This document shows positions 1 to 7,669 of a stretch of DNA of 64,000 nt, one piece after another. Every line of letters starts with the position of its first letter. Position 1 is the first letter of the stretch. The notes beneath the pieces were generated by a model that worked only from the letters and a program-made list of their open reading frames with translations, was not told the origin of the DNA and made no database searches. A program made the position numbers and the translations under genes. Source of the DNA: Pseudomonas alkylphenolica (GTDB taxonomy: Bacteria; Pseudomonadota; Gammaproteobacteria; Pseudomonadales; Pseudomonadaceae); assembly GCF_000746525.1 (NCBI RefSeq), contig NZ_CP009048.1, positions 1,419,501 to 1,483,500 of the forward strand, read 5' to 3'.

Positions 1-23
1 CGGTGGCGGACCGTCCGGCATGA
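1..23 (+). CDS. 3' end of an upstream gene, probably cobT
   Basis: Only the last codons are inside the window. A frame open from the left edge ends with TGA at 21-23, and that stop overlaps the ATG of the next gene as ATGA, a typical sign of translational coupling. In Pseudomonas cobalamin clusters the gene before cobC is usually cobT (nicotinate-nucleotide--dimethylbenzimidazole phosphoribosyltransferase). The identity is inferred from context only, because six residues cannot be recognised. Confidence 0.35.
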
Positions 24-589
24 TTATCGACTTGCTGCGCCACGGTGAAACCGAGCTGGGCGGCGGCCTGCGCGGTAGCCTCGATGATGCCCTGACCGCC
101 AAAGGCTGGGCACAGATGCAGGCTGCGGTGGACAGCGACGGGCCCTGGCAGGTTCTGGTCAGCTCCCCCTTGCAGCGCTGCGCCCGTTTTGCCCAGGCGC
201 TGGGTGAGCAAATGCGCCTGCCGGTGCAGTTGGCGCCCGGGTTGCAGGAGCTGCATTTTGGTGAGTGGGAAGGGCGCAGTGCCGCTGACCTGATGCTCAC
301 CCATGAGCAGCAACTGGGGCAGTTCTGGGCCGATCCCTATGCTTTCACCCCGCCTGGCGGTGAGCCGGTGCTCGACTTCTCGCAACGGGTACTGGCCGCC
401 ATTGCCTCATTGCACCGGGAACATGCTGGCAAGCACCTGCTGCTGGTTACCCACGGTGGTGTGATGCGGCTGTTGCTGGCGCGGGCCAGGGGCCTGCCCC
501 GTGAACAGTTACTGCAGGTCGAAGTCGGTCATGGCGCCTTGTGCCGCCTTGAGGTGCTGGCTGACGGCAGTCTGCGGGAAGTGCACTGA
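20..589 (+). CDS. cobC: Alpha-ribazole phosphatase / histidine phosphatase family (CobC)
   Basis: A 189-residue cytosolic enzyme of the phosphoglycerate-mutase-like histidine phosphatase superfamily. The N-terminal LLRHGET motif (residues 5-11) carries the catalytic His that is phosphorylated. The second conserved His lies in VTHGG near residue 145. In cobalamin synthesis CobC removes the 5' phosphate of alpha-ribazole phosphate or adenosylcobalamin phosphate in nucleotide loop assembly. The start overlaps the stop of the upstream gene (ATGA), and cobS begins 1 bp after its stop, so all three are probably one operon. The superfamily is broad; the cobS neighbour makes the CobC assignment firm. 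Confidence 0.9.
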   Translation: MIIDLLRHGETELGGGLRGSLDDALTAKGWAQMQAAVDSDGPWQVLVSSPLQRCARFAQALGEQMRLPVQLAPGLQELHFGEWEGRSAADLMLTHEQQLGQFWADPYAFTPPGGEPVLDFSQRVLAAIASLHREHAGKHLLLVTHGGVMRLLLARARGLPREQLLQVEVGHGALCRLEVLADGSLREVH

Positions 590-590
590 G

Positions 591-1319
591 ATGCTCGCGT
601 TCTGGATTGCCTTGCAGTTTCTCAGCAGCCTGCCGGTGCGTTTGCCGGGGATGCCGACACCTGAACAATTGGGCCGCTCTCTGCTGTTCTATCCGCTGGT
701 GGGGCTGTTGTTTGGTGTGCTGCTGTGGGGCTTGAACACCTTGCTCGACGGCAGTCCGTTGCTGCTGCACACCGCCTTGTTGCTTTGTGCCTGGGTACTG
801 CTCAGTGGCGGCCTGCACCTGGATGGCCTGGCCGACAGTGCCGATGCCTGGCTGGGCGGCTTCGGTGACCGCGAACGCACCCTGGAAATCATGAAGGACC
901 CGCGCAGCGGACCGATTGCTGTGGTGACGCTGGTGCTGGTGCTGCTGCTCAAGTTCTGCGCGTTGCTGGTGCTGGTGGAACGAGGGCAGGGCCTGTTGTT
1001 GATAGTAGCGCCGTTGCTGGGCCGGACGGCTTTGCTCGGGCTGTTTTTGTCCACGCCCTATGTGCGGGCCGGGGGATTGGGGCAGGCCTTGGCCGATCAT
1101 GTGCCACGGCGTAGCGGGGCATGGGTGCTGCTTGCCAGTTGCGTCCTGTGTTTGTGTCTGACGGGGCTGCAAGGGTTGTACGTTCTGGCTGTCGCGGGTG
1201 TAGCTTTTTTCTGGTTTCGTCGACTGATGATTCAGCGGTTGGGCGGGACCACCGGTGACACCGCCGGTGCGCTACTGGAATTGCTGGAGTTGGCGGTTTT
1301 GCTCAGCCTGGCGCTGTAG
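591..1319 (+). CDS. cobS: Adenosylcobinamide-GDP ribazoletransferase (cobalamin synthase)
   Basis: A 242-residue integral inner-membrane enzyme that joins adenosylcobinamide-GDP to alpha-ribazole (or its phosphate), the last assembly step of adenosylcobalamin. The start at 591 gives the family N-terminus (MLAFWIALQFLSSLPV) and lies 1 bp after the cobC stop. Longer in-frame versions would run back into cobC. Visible family features are hydrophobic helices throughout, the GGLHLDGLADSADAW motif around residues 70-84 with acidic metal-binding residues, and the DPRSGP segment at about 103-108. Length is normal for CobS. Its place after cobC fits nucleotide loop assembly. Confidence 0.95.
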   Translation: MLAFWIALQFLSSLPVRLPGMPTPEQLGRSLLFYPLVGLLFGVLLWGLNTLLDGSPLLLHTALLLCAWVLLSGGLHLDGLADSADAWLGGFGDRERTLEIMKDPRSGPIAVVTLVLVLLLKFCALLVLVERGQGLLLIVAPLLGRTALLGLFLSTPYVRAGGLGQALADHVPRRSGAWVLLASCVLCLCLTGLQGLYVLAVAGVAFFWFRRLMIQRLGGTTGDTAGALLELLELAVLLSLAL

Positions 1320-1396
1320 TTCCTGGCCATCCGGGGCGCCATTTCCCTGGGTAGTCACAGGCGTATGCTGCCCCCTTTCTGGTCGGGAGGTGGCAT

Positions 1397-2581
1397 ATGC
1401 GCGAATCAGTACGAGGCGGGCTGCTGGCCCTGTGTTGTTTGTTCGGCAGCGCCCAGGCTGCGGACCTGATCGATTTCTGGGATACACCCCGTCACGGTGG
1501 CAACAGTTTCAATCGACTGCCGCCTGATCAGGCGTACTTCCAGGCGCTCAAAGACTACGGTGCGACCTGGGTCCGGTTGTCTTATGACAAGTGGCAGCCT
1601 GCCGGTCGTGACTTCCTGCTGGGGAATGCCGACGGCTACAAAGGGCTGGCAGCCGAAGACCTGGCGCACCTGCGCAAGACGCTTGATGCTGCCCATGCCG
1701 CCGGGCTCAAGGTGGTCATTGCGCCGCTGTCATTACCGGGCATGCGCTGGGCGCAGAACAATCATGACCGTTTCGACGACCGCCTCTGGCAGGACAAGGC
1801 CTGGTGGGCGCAATCAGCCGCGTTCTGGCGAGATCTGGCCACTGCCCTCAAGGAGCATCCGGCAATTGCCGCCTACAACCTGATCAACGAGCCGGCACCG
1901 GAGAAGATGGGCGGGCTTGCCGAGCATGCAACAGCCACCGGGATGCACGCCTGGTATCGGCAACAGCAGGGCGGCGCCCGGGATTTGCCTGGTTTCTACA
2001 TGCAAATTATCGCCGCCATCCGTGAAGTGGACCCGCTGACGCCGGTTATGGTCGATGCCGGCTGGTATGCCGGTGCCGATGCCTTTGTCTACTGGCCAGC
2101 CGCGTTGCCTGATACGCGCGTGCTGTACAGCTTTCATATGTATGAACCCTATCAGGCGACCAGCGCACCAAACATGAACCGCGCCAAACCTTATGCCTAT
2201 CCAGGGCCTGTGAAGTTTGCCGGGCAGCAGCAGGCGTGGGACAGCGCCAGGGTCGAGGCTTATCTGCAGAACCCGTTGCAGTGGGCGCAAACCCATCAAG
2301 TGCCCGTCAGCCGCCTGGTGGCAGGCGAGTTTGGCTGCATGCGCCGCTTACCGGGGTGCCGGCAATATCTGGAGGATGTGCTGGGCACGTTGGATCGGGC
2401 CAAGCTGCACTGGGCCTTCTACAGCTTTCGCGAAGACAGCTGGGATGGCATGGACTATGAGCTGGGCAGCGCCAAGGTGCCCTGGGTGTATTGGCAGGCG
2501 ATAGAGCAGAGGCGTCCCGACCCGCTGAAACGCCAGGCCACAGCCGAATTCGAGCCGATTCGAAAACGCCTGCAGCCGTAG
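1397..2581 (+). CDS. Secreted glycoside hydrolase family 5 (cellulase-like)
   Basis: A 394-residue exported protein. The N-terminus has a signal peptide ending near AQA-A (residues 20-22). The rest matches a GH5 (beta/alpha)8 barrel: NLINEP (acid/base Glu165) and a GEFG motif with the likely nucleophile Glu311, plus a conserved HMYEP segment between them. GH5 enzymes cleave beta-1,4 or related glucan and mannan bonds by a retaining mechanism. The substrate cannot be told from sequence. A strong ribosome site (GGGAGG) precedes the ATG at 1397. It stands alone between cobS and a MarR gene, so context does not help with the substrate. Confidence 0.85.
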   Translation: MRESVRGGLLALCCLFGSAQAADLIDFWDTPRHGGNSFNRLPPDQAYFQALKDYGATWVRLSYDKWQPAGRDFLLGNADGYKGLAAEDLAHLRKTLDAAHAAGLKVVIAPLSLPGMRWAQNNHDRFDDRLWQDKAWWAQSAAFWRDLATALKEHPAIAAYNLINEPAPEKMGGLAEHATATGMHAWYRQQQGGARDLPGFYMQIIAAIREVDPLTPVMVDAGWYAGADAFVYWPAALPDTRVLYSFHMYEPYQATSAPNMNRAKPYAYPGPVKFAGQQQAWDSARVEAYLQNPLQWAQTHQVPVSRLVAGEFGCMRRLPGCRQYLEDVLGTLDRAKLHWAFYSFREDSWDGMDYELGSAKVPWVYWQAIEQRRPDPLKRQATAEFEPIRKRLQP

Positions 2582-2613
2582 CTTGATCAGGAAATGCTTG
2601 CGCCGATAAATGT

Positions 2614-2629
2614 GCGGGTATATACACGT
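2614..2629. promoter_or_regulatory. Half-palindromic MarR operator upstream of the marR gene
   Basis: GCGGGTATATACACGT matches the perfect palindrome at 3056-3071 at 14 of 16 positions. It overlaps the expected transcription start of the MarR gene: TTGATC at 2583 and TAAATG at 2607 could be the -35 and -10. It ends 4 bp before the ATG at 2634, so binding would shut off the regulator's own gene. The assignment as operator is inferred from the two-site arrangement. Confidence 0.7.
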
Positions 2630-2633
2630 ATTC

Positions 2634-3038
2634 ATGTTGACCAGTGAATGCATCTGCACCCACCTGCGTCGTGCTGCCCGTGGGGTCAGCCGGCACTATG
2701 ACGAGGCCCTTGAAGGTTTCGGGATCAATGTCGCGCAGTTTTCCCTGTTGCGGCATTTGCGTCGTCTCGATCAGCCGAGTATCTCGACCCTGGCCGAAGC
2801 CATGGGCCTGGATCGCAGTACCCTCGGGCGAAACCTGCGGGTGCTGGAAGCTGAAGGGCTGGTGGCGCTGGCTGAAGGCCGCGACCTGCGCAATCGCTTG
2901 GTGCTGCTGACCGAGCAGGGCCATGAGCGTTTGCAGGCTGCCGAGCCTGCCTGGGAAAAAGCCCAGGCAAGCCTGATCGATACCCTGGGTGAAGGACAGC
3001 GTGATGAACTGGTACGTCTGTTAGAGATACTGGCTTGA
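2634..3038 (+). CDS. MarR-family transcriptional regulator
   Basis: A winged-helix repressor of 134 residues if it starts at the ATG at 2634; an in-frame ATG at 2610 lies before the putative operator and would add 8 residues. The MarR core is clear: N-terminal dimerisation helices, a recognition helix in LAEAMGLDRSTLGRNLRVLE, and the wing around GLVALAEGRDLRNRLVLLT. Two Cys residues near the N-terminus (C-I-C) could sense oxidants, as in OhrR-type members, but this is speculative. The gene lies before an MFS transporter, and both carry the same palindrome, so it probably represses itself and the pump. No clear Shine-Dalgarno precedes 2634, so the message may be leaderless or nearly so. Confidence 0.88.
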   Translation: MLTSECICTHLRRAARGVSRHYDEALEGFGINVAQFSLLRHLRRLDQPSISTLAEAMGLDRSTLGRNLRVLEAEGLVALAEGRDLRNRLVLLTEQGHERLQAAEPAWEKAQASLIDTLGEGQRDELVRLLEILA

Positions 3039-3055
3039 GGCTTTTTTGACTTAAA

Positions 3056-3071
3056 GCGGGTATATACCCGC
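3056..3071. promoter_or_regulatory. Perfect 16-bp palindromic operator upstream of the MFS gene
   Basis: GCGGGTATATACCCGC is an exact palindrome located 31 bp before the MFS start codon. A near-identical copy sits at the start of the marR gene (2614-2629). Paired sites of this kind are the classic arrangement for a MarR repressor controlling itself and an adjacent efflux gene. Confidence 0.8.
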
Positions 3072-3102
3072 ATAACCTTGCGGCGCTGTGGAGAGAACAA
3101 TA

Positions 3103-4305
3103 ATGACATCGGTATGGCGGACCAGTGGTTGGATTCTCCTGGGAGCGGCGTTGATCCTGGCGCTCTCGCTGGGTGTGCGGCATGGCTTCGGCCTGTTCCT
3201 GGCGCCGATGAGCGCGGAATTTGGCTGGGGGCGGGAAGTGTTCGCCTTCGCCATTGCCTTGCAGAACCTGATCTGGGGCCTGGCGCAGCCCTTCGCCGGG
3301 GCCATGGCCGATCGCCTGGGTGCGGCAAAAGTGGTGATGGTCGGCGGTATCCTCTATGCAGTAGGCCTGGTGCTGATGGGGATGTCGGATTCGGCGCTGA
3401 CCCTGTCCTTGAGCGCTGGCCTGCTGATCGGTATTGGTCTTTCCGGCACTTCGTTCTCGGTGATCCTTGGCGTGGTCGGTCGTGCCGTACCGGCTGAAAA
3501 GCGCAGCATGGCCATGGGTATTGCCAGTGCCGCAGGCTCCTTCGGCCAGTTCGCCATGCTCCCGGGTACGCTCGGCCTGATTGGCTGGCTGGGTTGGTCG
3601 GTAGCGTTGCTGGTGCTGGGCCTGCTGGTGGCGTTCATCGTGCCGCTGGTGGGCTTGCTGAAGGATCGTCCGCTGCCCAGCCAGGGTGTCGAACAGAGCC
3701 TGGGCCAGGCGCTGCGCGAGGCCTGCTCGCACTCCGGTTTCTGGTTGCTGGCGCTGGGCTTTTTCGTCTGTGGTTTCCAGGTGGTGTTCATCGGCGTGCA
3801 CCTGCCGGCCTATCTGGTCGACCAGCACCTGCCGGCAACCATCGGCACCACGGTGCTGGCGCTGGTGGGCTTGTTCAATATCGTTGGCACCTACACCGCC
3901 GGCTGGCTGGGTGGGCGGATGTCCAAGCCGCGCCTGCTGACCGCGCTGTATCTGTTGCGCGCGGTGGTCATCGTGCTGTTCCTGTGGGCGCCGGTCACCC
4001 AGTTCAGTGCCTACCTGTTCGGTATCGCCATGGGCTTGCTGTGGCTGTCGACGGTGCCGCTGACCAATGGCACGGTGGCGACCCTGTTCGGTGTGCGCAA
4101 CTTGTCGATGCTCGGCGGTATTGTCTTCCTGTTCCACCAACTGGGAGCGTTCCTCGGTGGCTGGCTGGGTGGTGTGGTGTACGACCAGACCGGTAATTAC
4201 GACCTGGTCTGGCAGATCTCGATCCTGCTCAGCCTGTTGGCGGCGGCACTTAACTGGCCGGTGCGCGAACGCCCTGTAGCGCGCCTGCAGGCGCAAACGG
4301 CATGA
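3103..4305 (+). CDS. MFS transporter, MarR-linked
   Basis: A 400-residue major facilitator with about 12 predicted membrane helices. The short loop after helix 2 reads GAMADRLGAAKV, the MFS motif-A position. A GGAGAGAA ribosome site fixes the start at 3103; the in-frame codon at 3088 lies upstream of it. The N-terminus (SLGVRHGFGLFLAPMSAEFGW) resembles the oxalate/formate or cyanate-type subfamily of MFS carriers. The gene follows a MarR regulator and carries its palindrome, so an exporter of a small toxic or acidic compound is the likely role. The substrate is not known. It overlaps the next small gene by ATGA. Confidence 0.88.
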   Translation: MTSVWRTSGWILLGAALILALSLGVRHGFGLFLAPMSAEFGWGREVFAFAIALQNLIWGLAQPFAGAMADRLGAAKVVMVGGILYAVGLVLMGMSDSALTLSLSAGLLIGIGLSGTSFSVILGVVGRAVPAEKRSMAMGIASAAGSFGQFAMLPGTLGLIGWLGWSVALLVLGLLVAFIVPLVGLLKDRPLPSQGVEQSLGQALREACSHSGFWLLALGFFVCGFQVVFIGVHLPAYLVDQHLPATIGTTVLALVGLFNIVGTYTAGWLGGRMSKPRLLTALYLLRAVVIVLFLWAPVTQFSAYLFGIAMGLLWLSTVPLTNGTVATLFGVRNLSMLGGIVFLFHQLGAFLGGWLGGVVYDQTGNYDLVWQISILLSLLAAALNWPVRERPVARLQAQTA

Positions 4306-4424
4306 ACCGCTTTGCCCTGCGCGGGCTGCTGGCCCTGGTCGCGTTACTGCTGCTGGCCCTGATCTGGTGGGGCTGGCATGAGGGTGGTCTGGCGTTGATG
4401 CAGTTAGGCATGGGCGTGTGCTAA
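4302..4424 (+). CDS. Small single-pass membrane protein downstream of the MFS gene
   Basis: A 40-residue reading frame whose ATG overlaps the MFS stop codon (ATGA), so it is probably translationally coupled. It has one strongly hydrophobic segment (residues 9-24, rich in Leu, Ala and Trp) and a short C-terminal tail ending GMGVC. Small proteins of this kind can associate with the transporter encoded next to them, but there is no direct evidence here. A conserved Pseudomonas small protein at this place would fit. It is easily missed by annotation because of its length. Confidence 0.65.
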   Translation: MNRFALRGLLALVALLLLALIWWGWHEGGLALMQLGMGVC

Positions 4425-4467
4425 GCGTATTCTGCATGCTATAGGCGGGCTCAAAGGAGAGACGACG

Positions 4468-5025
4468 ATGCGTACACGCTGGATCCTGGTTCCACTGTTC
4501 ACCCTGATGGCTGCGGCGTCAGCGCAGGCCGCAGACTGTCCGGCACTGCTTGAAAAGCAGGGTAGCCTGCCGGAATTGCGCGGCAAGGAGCAGGTCGACC
4601 TGTGTGAGCGTTTTGCCGGTAAGCCGCTGGTGGTGGTCAACACTGCCAGCTACTGTGGCTTCGCCCCGCAGTTCGAGGGGCTTGAAAGCGTCTACAAGAC
4701 CTATCACGGGCAAGGCCTGGAAATGCTTGGGGTGCCATCCAACGACTTCAAGCAGGAAGACGCCGACATCGAGAAGACCGCCAAGGTCTGCTACGCCAAT
4801 TATGGCGTGACTTTCACCATGACCAAGCCGCAGCCGGTGCGTGGCAGCGATGCGACACCGTTGTTCAAGGAACTGGCCGAGCAGAGCAGCGCACCGAAGT
4901 GGAATTTCTACAAGTACGTGGTCGATCGCAAGGGCAAGGTAGTCGCCAGCTTCTCCAGCCTGACCAAGCCGGATGATCCCGAGTTCACCGCTGCTATCGA
5001 GAAAGCCATCGCTTCGCAGCCGTGA
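4468..5025 (+). CDS. Periplasmic glutathione peroxidase-like thiol peroxidase
   Basis: A 185-residue protein with a Sec-type signal peptide (cleavage near AQA-AD, residues 20-23) and a glutathione-peroxidase fold. The active-site motif [16 protein letters not shown] has Cys63 where animal enzymes carry selenocysteine. The GVPSNDF and [10 protein letters not shown] segments supply the Gln/Trp/Asn environment typical of the family. It should reduce hydrogen peroxide or lipid peroxides in the periplasm, probably with thioredoxin-like rather than glutathione donors, as in most bacterial Cys forms. GGAGAGACG precedes the ATG. An intrinsic terminator follows. Confidence 0.9.
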   Translation: MRTRWILVPLFTLMAAASAQAADCPALLEKQGSLPELRGKEQVDLCERFAGKPLVVVNTASYCGFAPQFEGLESVYKTYHGQGLEMLGVPSNDFKQEDADIEKTAKVCYANYGVTFTMTKPQPVRGSDATPLFKELAEQSSAPKWNFYKYVVDRKGKVVASFSSLTKPDDPEFTAAIEKAIASQP

Positions 5026-5044
5026 GGACGGGCCAACGAGAATG

Positions 5045-5071
5045 AAAAAACCGCCCGAGGGCGGTTTTTTT
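5045..5071. terminator. Bidirectional intrinsic terminator
   Basis: The stem CCGCCC-GA-GGGCGG is flanked by A6 on one side and T7 on the other. It can therefore end both the peroxidase transcript from the left and the fadL transcript from the right. Confidence 0.92.
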
Positions 5072-5085
5072 ACAGCAGGATGAAA

Positions 5086-6369
5086 TCAGAAACGGTAGGT
5101 GAGGGAAGCACCGAGACCGTGAGCGCTGTTTTCATACTTGGCGCTGTAGGAGCCTTTGAAGTGAGCAGGGTCGGTCGGCGAGGTGCGCTGATTGACCTTG
5201 ACGTCTTCTTCCATCAGGTAGGAGTAGGCCACGTCGATGGTCATGTCATCGTTCGGGCTCCAGCCAGCGCCCAGGCTGAACACCGTGCGGTCGCCAGTCG
5301 GAATACGCGGCGAGCGGTTGGCGTTGTTGGTTGGCGCCTGGTCGACACTGAAGCCGGCGCGCAGGGTCCATTCCTTGTTCAGCTTGTAGGCTGCACCGAT
5401 GGCGTGAGCCCAGGTGTCATGCCAGTTCTGCTCTTCGCTGATCTGGCCAAGGGCTGGTGCCAATGCGCCCGGGACGCCCTCGTTGTTGACGGTGATGGCT
5501 TCCAGGCGGCTCCAGCGGGTCCAGGTGCTACCGGCGTACAGCGTCCAGTCGGCATTCAGCTCGTGGGTAACCGAGAAGTCGACCGATTCCGGGGTCTTGA
5601 TTTTCAACGTGGCGTCGAACTTGCTGCCGCTGAACGGGCCGAAGCCAGAGCCGGAAATCTTGGTGTCGCCTTCGAGTTTGTAATCGACCATCGAGTGGTA
5701 GGTCAGGCCGACGCGGGTGCTGTCGGTTGCCTGTACCAGAATACCGATGTTGTAACCGATGGCGGTGTCGTCACCGGAGATCTTCACTTTGCCGTCATCG
5801 CGGCCCGGCGAGCGGCGGTTCAGCGCAGCAGATTCCAGGGTGCCGTCGATGCGGTTGATGGTTGGACCAAAACCGATCGAAACCTTGTCGTTGAAGGCAT
5901 AGCTGATGGTCGGCTGCAGGGTGACGACCTGAACTTCGCTGTTGCTGCCGAAGTAACGGCCGGCAAAGCCGCTTTCATAGTCGGTGACCAGGCCGAACGG
6001 TACATACATACCGATACCGAAAGCCCAGTGTTCATCGATTGGCTTGACGTAGAAGCCCATTGGAACGCCGACGGTTGGAACCATGTCGCCGTCGTTGCTG
6101 CCGCCAAAGGTGCCACGACCGTCCTTGATGTCGGTTTTGGCAAAAATGGCTGCGCCACCCACGGTGACCTGCTCGCGTTTCAGGCGCGACATACCGGCAG
6201 GGTTGCCGAATACGGTGCTGGCATCATCGGCAGAAGAAGAACGACCCGCGAAACCTGTGCCCATGCCGCTGATGCTCTGTTCGTTGAGGGCAAAGCCGCT
6301 GGCGAACAATTGAGTCGAGGCGAGTGTGACGGCGAGGCCGAGAGAGGTTTTGAGCATTACTTTTTTCAT
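5086..6369 (-). CDS. fadL: Outer-membrane long-chain fatty acid transporter, OmpP1/FadL family
   Basis: A 427-residue outer-membrane beta-barrel. After a signal peptide (cleavage near FAS-GFALNEQS), the mature N-terminus starts with the family plug motif (GFALNEQS, then GTGFAGRSSSADDASTVFGNPAGMS). The chain ends in aromatic Phe (LTYRF), as required for insertion by the BAM complex. FadL proteins take up long-chain fatty acids or other hydrophobic compounds by lateral diffusion. AAGGAG lies 8 bp before the start. The gene stands alone; a bidirectional terminator closes it. Whether it serves fatty acids or other hydrophobic substrates is not decided by sequence. Confidence 0.93.
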   Translation of the reverse strand: MKKVMLKTSLGLAVTLASTQLFASGFALNEQSISGMGTGFAGRSSSADDASTVFGNPAGMSRLKREQVTVGGAAIFAKTDIKDGRGTFGGSNDGDMVPTVGVPMGFYVKPIDEHWAFGIGMYVPFGLVTDYESGFAGRYFGSNSEVQVVTLQPTISYAFNDKVSIGFGPTINRIDGTLESAALNRRSPGRDDGKVKISGDDTAIGYNIGILVQATDSTRVGLTYHSMVDYKLEGDTKISGSGFGPFSGSKFDATLKIKTPESVDFSVTHELNADWTLYAGSTWTRWSRLEAITVNNEGVPGALAPALGQISEEQNWHDTWAHAIGAAYKLNKEWTLRAGFSVDQAPTNNANRSPRIPTGDRTVFSLGAGWSPNDDMTIDVAYSYLMEEDVKVNQRTSPTDPAHFKGSYSAKYENSAHGLGASLTYRF

Positions 6370-6515
6370 TATTAGAACTCCTTGGGATCTCCGGGGCGAA
6401 AACTACCAACATTTCGCCCGCAGCGCTATAGGCTGTATCGCAGGAGATAGAGCGGTTTTGTAGGACAATCCGACCAGATTGGTGGGAGTTTTCCGAATAT
6501 GGAGTTCAGTGACTA

Positions 6516-6998
6516 TCAGCAGGCTTCAAGAGTCACAGGCGCGATGCAGGTTTGCCAGGCGCAGGTGAAATCGCGCAGGCGTCCCTGGGGCTGGAAGGTC
6601 TGGCGCCAGATGCGTGCCAGGCCGAGTAGATCGTCGGCAGCGGGGAGTTTGGGGGCTTGTTCTTCAATGAGCATCCAGGCGATGGCGGTGGCGTAGCGCA
6701 GGTTGACCGTCAGTTCCAGGTGCGGGCCGCTGAGGAAGGCATGCTGGCTGGCCAGGCCGCGGACCAGGCTGGCCAGTTCCGGGTCGCGGGCCAGAAACTG
6801 GTCCCAGATGCTTTGGTGGCGGAGTTCGCCGATACGGTAGAGGCCGTGGCCGCGGCGATCATGCAGGGCTGAGCCGAGTGCGGACTGGCTTGCGGCAATG
6901 CCTAGTAATAGAGCTTCAGCGCTTGGGCTGTGACGACCCAGGTAGATCAGAGTCGGGCGGATGACAAACTGGCTCAACTCGCTCGCGGCGATACCCAT
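6516..6998 (-). CDS. Conserved hypothetical resembling phage structural protein P5 / lysozyme-like
   Basis: A 160-residue protein without signal peptide or membrane helices. Its pattern (IRPTLIYLGRHSPSAEALLLG, then Q-SALG, HGLYRI, IWDQFL, LASLVRGLAS, then NLRYATAIAW, and near the end ARIWRQTF) resembles, from memory, Pseudomonas phage-derived proteins annotated as structural protein P5 or lytic-transglycosylase-like. In those, an Ala-x-Glu-Ser segment (AAQES) holds the presumed catalytic Glu. Here the matching segment reads AASQSALG, so that Glu is Gln or Ser. GAGGG lies before the ATG. No other phage gene is nearby, so this may be a domesticated remnant. The functional call is tentative. Confidence 0.6.
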   Translation of the reverse strand: MGIAASELSQFVIRPTLIYLGRHSPSAEALLLGIAASQSALGSALHDRRGHGLYRIGELRHQSIWDQFLARDPELASLVRGLASQHAFLSGPHLELTVNLRYATAIAWMLIEEQAPKLPAADDLLGLARIWRQTFQPQGRLRDFTCAWQTCIAPVTLEAC

Positions 6999-7208
6999 AA
7001 TGCCCTCGAACTTGAATTTGGCCGGCGGACGCTGGAGCTTGGCAGCTGGAGAGTCGGTCAGGCCCGCCGGAAGCGGCCTATGCCGCTTGAGTTGAAGTGT
7101 AGTGTCATATTCGCGGTGTAAAGGTCTGTTTTTAAAACATTTGCAGCTTTTGGTTATAAATCATATGCCGTGGGGTGATTAGGGCTGGATGCCGGAGAGG
7201 GGCTTGCT

Positions 7209-7278
7209 GTGGGAGCGGGCTTGCCCCGCGATGCGATGTGGCTGACTGTCCGCAATCGCGGGGCTAGCCCGTTCCTAC
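7209..7278. repeat. REP pair 1
   Basis: Inverted copies of the REP unit (GTGGGAGCGGGCTTGCCCCG and its complement) separated by a short spacer. The right arm is degenerate (GGGGCTAGCCCGTTCCTAC), unlike most copies in the window. Confidence 0.9.
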
Positions 7279-7297
7279 TGAGGTGGCGCGCATAAAA

Positions 7298-7321
7298 AAG
7301 CCCCGCGAGAGGGCGGGGCTT
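7298..7321 (-). terminator. Intrinsic terminator of the 74-residue gene
   Basis: The stem AAGCCCCGC/GCGGGGCTT has a six-base loop and is followed by a T run on the minus strand. It lies 21 bp after the stop of the minus-strand gene at 7343. Confidence 0.88.
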
Positions 7322-7342
7322 GAGCTGTTGCAGCGTAGCGGG

Positions 7343-7567
7343 TCAGGCAACCAGGGCCTGACGGGTGCGCTCGATGACCGCTTGTAGCGGCTCGGACTGG
7401 CTGTACTGCTCGGGGTACAGGCGCTCGCTATGACGGGCAATACCGTGCTCGTTGACCAGGGTGAAGCTGAAGCCGCCTTTGCGCGACGCCAGGATCAAGC
7501 AGTTCAATGGGGCAAATGCCTGGGAAAGGGTGCGAATCGCAGCCTGAGTATGGATAGAGTGAGTCAT
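7343..7567 (-). CDS. Small conserved hypothetical protein
   Basis: A 74-residue protein of unknown function. The start at 7567 (MTHSIHTQAAIRTLSQ) is chosen because AGGAAC lies upstream on the minus strand and because the frame further upstream reads as low-complexity non-coding sequence. The protein is mixed alpha/beta with a central LILASRKGGFSFTLVNEHG that looks like a beta hairpin, and an amphipathic C-terminal helix. No membrane segment or known motif is seen. It has its own terminator and a structured leader (7593-7669), so it appears to be an independently expressed gene. Confidence 0.7.
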   Translation of the reverse strand: MTHSIHTQAAIRTLSQAFAPLNCLILASRKGGFSFTLVNEHGIARHSERLYPEQYSQSEPLQAVIERTRQALVA

Positions 7568-7592
7568 AGTTATTAGATGTTCCTGCAATAGA

Positions 7593-7669
7593 CACGGTTT
7601 CGATCCGTGCACACTTAAAACGTTCCAGTAACGCCGGGATTTAGTCCGGGCGAAGAACCTGACTGGAAC
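7593..7669 (-). promoter_or_regulatory. Structured leader upstream of the 74-residue gene
   Basis: Two adjacent structures are visible. CACGG (7593-7597) pairs with CCGTG (7605-7609). An outer stem GTTCCAGT (7622-7629) pairs perfectly with ACTGGAAC (7662-7669) and encloses an inner hairpin CGCCGGGA/TCCGGGCG (7632-7652) with one mismatch. On the minus strand they would lie in the 5' untranslated region of the gene starting at 7567. The role is unknown. Confidence 0.5.

Larger units (their letters stand above)
6999..7342. other. Intergenic stretch with a REP pair and a terminator
   Basis: This 344-bp gap holds the promoter side of the P5-like gene (AT-rich run around 7100-7170), one REP pair at 7209-7278 and the terminator of the following minus-strand gene at 7298-7321. 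I see no convincing reading frame in it. Confidence 0.6.

Noticed and set aside
447..1172. Long minus-strand reading frame opposite cobC and cobS
   Set aside because: It is Gln/Arg/His rich, typical of antisense to a high-GC gene, and has no ribosome site or family; the plus-strand genes are certain.
5080..6375. 431-codon plus-strand frame opposite fadL
   Set aside because: A mirror of the fadL coding sequence; fadL has signal peptide, plug motif and C-terminal Phe.
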